Below, piece after piece: positions 61,344 to 64,000 of a DNA stretch of 64,000 nt (the stretch's first letter is position 1; each line of letters begins with the position of its first letter). The stretch spans positions 213,962,001 through 214,026,000 of the forward strand of contig JBITNC010000001.1 of assembly GCA_050084985.1 (NCBI GenBank), in the 5' to 3' direction. The position numbers were made by a program, and so were the translations under genes. Below the pieces are notes generated by a model. It worked only from the letters and a program-made list of their open reading frames with translations. It was not told where the DNA came from and ran no database searches. Origin of the DNA: Nageia nagi. Lineage: Eukaryota > Pinophyta.

Positions 61344-63216
61344 GGTTCCTTGAAAGAGTAAAAAGTGGTGGGGATGTGCTTGTGTTGGCTTTCTATTCAA
61401 TCTTTGGTTTATAAGCTGGTTCTTATCTATATTCAAGGTCAAAAATAATAGAAAAGGAATAAAAAGATGAAGAGTTATAAGAAAGAGATAAGTAAATAAA
61501 TATTTAAAATAGAAAATTTACAACCTAAGTATTATAGCACTAGTAATAATCCATAGCCAAGATTAAGAATAACAAACTATCTCACACCTAGGGTCTCATA
61601 ATCATAATACGCAACCATAATTTGAAGAAAACATTTCACACATAACATCCCTAAAAGCAATAAATAACCACTTTGTTGTAAGAGGGAAAAGCATTATCTA
61701 TTTGTATTATCATATGTGAATAGCTCTTATAGATTTGTGCAAATTTGCTAAAATGTCCAACCTTTTGATTTCTAAAAGTTAGCTATTTATACAACTTTTC
61801 CCCCTCCTTGGGTGGTTAGGTTTCATTAATATACATAACTGCTAGCATTGAATGAAATAACTAAAATAACACTATTTACATAAATTCTACAATTGTGCTA
61901 AATTATATAGTGAATAAGTACTAATCAACATAACTATTTAGAAATTTATAATTTTTGAATAGCCATGTCCATAGAGCTACAATCCTTTTGACATGTTATT
62001 AACTACTCCTTATTTGGCATTGTAGATGATTGGAGATAATATTATACCTGATTCAATAATTATTTGATTACACATTAATTGGTACTATTTGGTATTATTC
62101 TTAGTTAGTTATTATCTACTTTTTTGCAATCTTTATAATATCTACTATAGATGTTAGTAATCAAAGTAATGGTGGTTGATAGATATTATGTTCACTTAGT
62201 TCAAGAATAACTACCACTATTATGTGAAAATGAATTGATGTTGACACATTAATAGGGTTATAGGGTCAAACACTTAATATGAAGTCAATGTGGGTGTTCT
62301 TTCTTATGCATTACTCTTACACTTGCTTGGAAAGCTCTATGTTCTTCTTCTAGGCTCTATTGATGATCTGATTCCATTGGGACCTACTAATTTTCATTAA
62401 AAAAATGTAATGTCATCTCTTAGAATTGATGGGCTCTATTTATATTCTTCAAAAATCTACACCTACCATTAGTTGCTTTGAGACTCATTAATTTTTACCA
62501 AAAAATATAACATCATCTCTTAGAATCAATGGGTTTTATTAATATTTTGATTCTATTAAGACTCATTGATTTTCACCAAAAAATGTGATTTCATCTCTCA
62601 AAATCAATGGGCTCTATTGACATTCTTTAAAAATATACACCCACAATTGCTTACTTTGAGGCTTGCTAATTTTGATAAAAAAATGTGACATCATATCTTA
62701 GAATCACCAAGCTCTATTGATGTTCTTCAAAAATTTGGCTTTGAATTTGTGCAAGTCTTGAACACTTGTATCAATAATTCTTAAAGATCCTAAGGTATTA
62801 AATATAATTCTAAGATAGTCTTATATACATGACTCTTAGGTATTTTTTTACAATTCCTAGGTACCTTAAAGGGCATGACATAACACTTGGGTTCTCTTAA
62901 CTCCTAGGTACTAAAGAATAAAATAATAAAGAATGACATAACTCCTATTGATGTAACTCCTAAACATCCTTATTCACATAATTCCCAAGCACTAAGAAAA
63001 TAATATGACTCTCGACACTTTAGGGAAAATAAATGAGAAGAGGAAGGATTAAGAATGAAAGAATATAAAAATTTACAACTCATGAAGACTCTAATAGAAT
63101 AATATTCCTCCCAAGCACTCTTATATACATAACTCCTAGGCACTAAAGAATAAAATAATAAATAATGAAGAATAATAGAATTAACTTGATATAGAGTGTA
63201 ATTTTGAAAGTAGTCA
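61344..63216 (-). repeat. Element D right LTR
   Basis: Full-length partner of 50033-51788. From 62330 to 62720 a unit of about 110 bp recurs three or four times (CTCATTAATTTTTACCAAAA, then a TCATCTCTTAGAATCA word). The minus strand reads GTATAAATAGC near 61785, a good TATA box, which supports minus-strand promoter polarity. It is followed within a few bases by a plus-strand primer-binding site, explained best if D inserted next to the end of E's LTR; otherwise this LTR would belong to E. Confidence 0.65.
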
Positions 63217-63226
63217 GTTCCATTTT

Positions 63227-63243
63227 TGACATGCCTAGTGGGA
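63227..63243 (+). promoter_or_regulatory. Element E primer-binding site
   Basis: TGACATGCCTAGTGGGA, the same 17-base word as in B and A, differing only by transitions, but on the plus strand. It is preceded by GTTCCA and four T. It marks the start of the internal region of a plus-strand gypsy element. Confidence 0.75.
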
Positions 63244-63590
63244 CACAAGCTAAATTCCATATTTAGCAGACATTCTTAGGCTTAATAGCCTCATCTAATG
63301 GGCTAATAATTGAATCTTTTAATACTATAATGTTATTGTAACCTTATTGGTGACTTTGCTATCAACAAGTCAATGTTTTAAATTCTAGCACCTCCATAAT
63401 ACAGATTAACTAGAAGTAGTATTAAAAATTCCCTTAGCTTAGGTTTTAAGAGCTATCAATTCTCTATAGGAGGACTAGGTAAAATATTTCTCAAGTTATG
63501 TCTCCTTTGGTCCCTTTATGTACAACCCCTTTGTCAATTGTATTTGAGTCATTCCTAAAAAATCCTTCATCTCTTGTACATTCTCCAAGT

Positions 63591-64000
63591 ATGGCTCAAC
63601 TAGTAGATTTTTTTACCTATAATAATAGTCATCCTTTGGTTGTATATGCTAATTCACCTCTTATACCTTAGGCAAATTTTAAAGTTTTGGCTAAGTATGA
63701 TGGCTTTGAAAACATGCCATACAAGCATTATCAAGATGTATCTTTATTGGCTTTCAGCTTCAACATTACTAATGAAACTATGATGACTAGGCTACTATCA
63801 CACTCTTTTGAAGGCAAAGAAATAAAATGGTTCAAAACTCTTCCCCATAATCTATAAATTCATGGGGAGAGTTGTATCAAGCTTTAGTTAAAATAATTTT
63901 TATAGATGGAAATGATAGCACATTCTTTAGCCTCATAACATGTATCAAAAGATATTCTCATGAATTTATTGATGATTTCAATATCAAATTTTAAAGAACA
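63591..64000 (+). pseudogene. Element E Gag, 5' part, cut by the window end
   Basis: Starts ATG at 63591 (MAQLVDFFTYNNSHPLVVYA). After one TAG, probably from CAG, the frame continues as ANFKVLAKYDGFENMPYKHY, then TMMTRLLSHSFEGKEIKWFK; a 1-base shift near 63855 leads to INSWGELYQALVKI and SLITCIKRYSHEFIDDFNIK. These are the Retrotrans_gag motifs (RL--S--G----WF--LP, INSW-EL---F). It belongs to the same broad gypsy group as A and B, but the N-terminus is different (no MWTRSK start). The remainder lies beyond the window. Confidence 0.82.

Larger units (their letters stand above)
50033..63216 (-). mobile_element. Element D: gypsy relative of A and B carrying a ribosomal DNA piece (provisional)
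   Basis: Direct repeats at 50033-51788 and 61344-63216 behave as an LTR pair. They share order and orientation with the LTRs of A and B (GGTTGGTCCTTATC-like word, purine-rich tract, TGATGTCATC-type words in the right half), fitting a minus-strand element. Between them, minus-strand pieces of ORFx, integrase, RNase H/connection and RT are found. From 58380 on, where protease and gag should be, there is instead an 18S rRNA gene piece and spacer-like repeats. No primer-binding site is seen left of 61344. The word GTTCC at 50034-50038 and 63217-63221 is a candidate target duplication but would shift the left end by a few bases. Boundaries are tentative. Confidence 0.5.

Overview
The window is nuclear DNA from a seed plant with a large, repeat-dominated genome. 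I would guess a gymnosperm, from the very old nested retrotransposons, the heavy transition-type decay and the absence of any ordinary gene; the sequence does not prove this. I found no host protein-coding gene, tRNA or CRISPR. Almost everything is LTR retrotransposon, satellite or ribosomal DNA debris.

Layout. 1-1351: unassigned flank. 1357-37177: element A, a Ty3/gypsy retrotransposon coded on the minus strand, with an exact 5-bp target duplication (CTCAC). It is split by two later insertions. Element B (2835-16457, related gypsy, minus strand, duplication ATATG) sits 8 bp from the inner end of A's left LTR. Element C (26993-36298, Ty1/copia, minus strand, duplication TCTTC) sits inside A's right LTR. 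37183-41510: long stretch without genes. 41511-47290: composite satellite of 12-bp units interrupted about 15 times by a conserved block of about 80 bp. 47990-49190: plus-strand integrase end of a chromovirus-like gypsy remnant (F). 50033-63216: probable third relative of A and B (element D, minus strand), in which gag, protease and the upstream RNase H are missing and a decayed 18S rRNA gene piece (58380-59393) plus four 260-bp spacer-like repeats occupy that place. 63223-64000: primer-binding site and 5' gag of a plus-strand gypsy element (E) that leaves the window.

How the parts fit. A and B share a minus-strand order of gag, protease, RNase H of the archaeal/RVT_3 type, reverse transcriptase, a second RNase H/connection, integrase, then a 3-kb extra reading frame (here ORFx) that I cannot assign to a known family. 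An RNase H upstream of the reverse transcriptase is not the order I know for plant Tat-type elements. ORFx can also be traced in D. C has the normal copia order gag, protease, integrase, reverse transcriptase, RNase H, with a Met-initiator-type primer-binding site. All coding regions are broken by stops and frameshifts, many explained by C-to-T or G-to-A change, so none should be active. Boundaries of A, B and C are exact; those of D, E and F are approximate.
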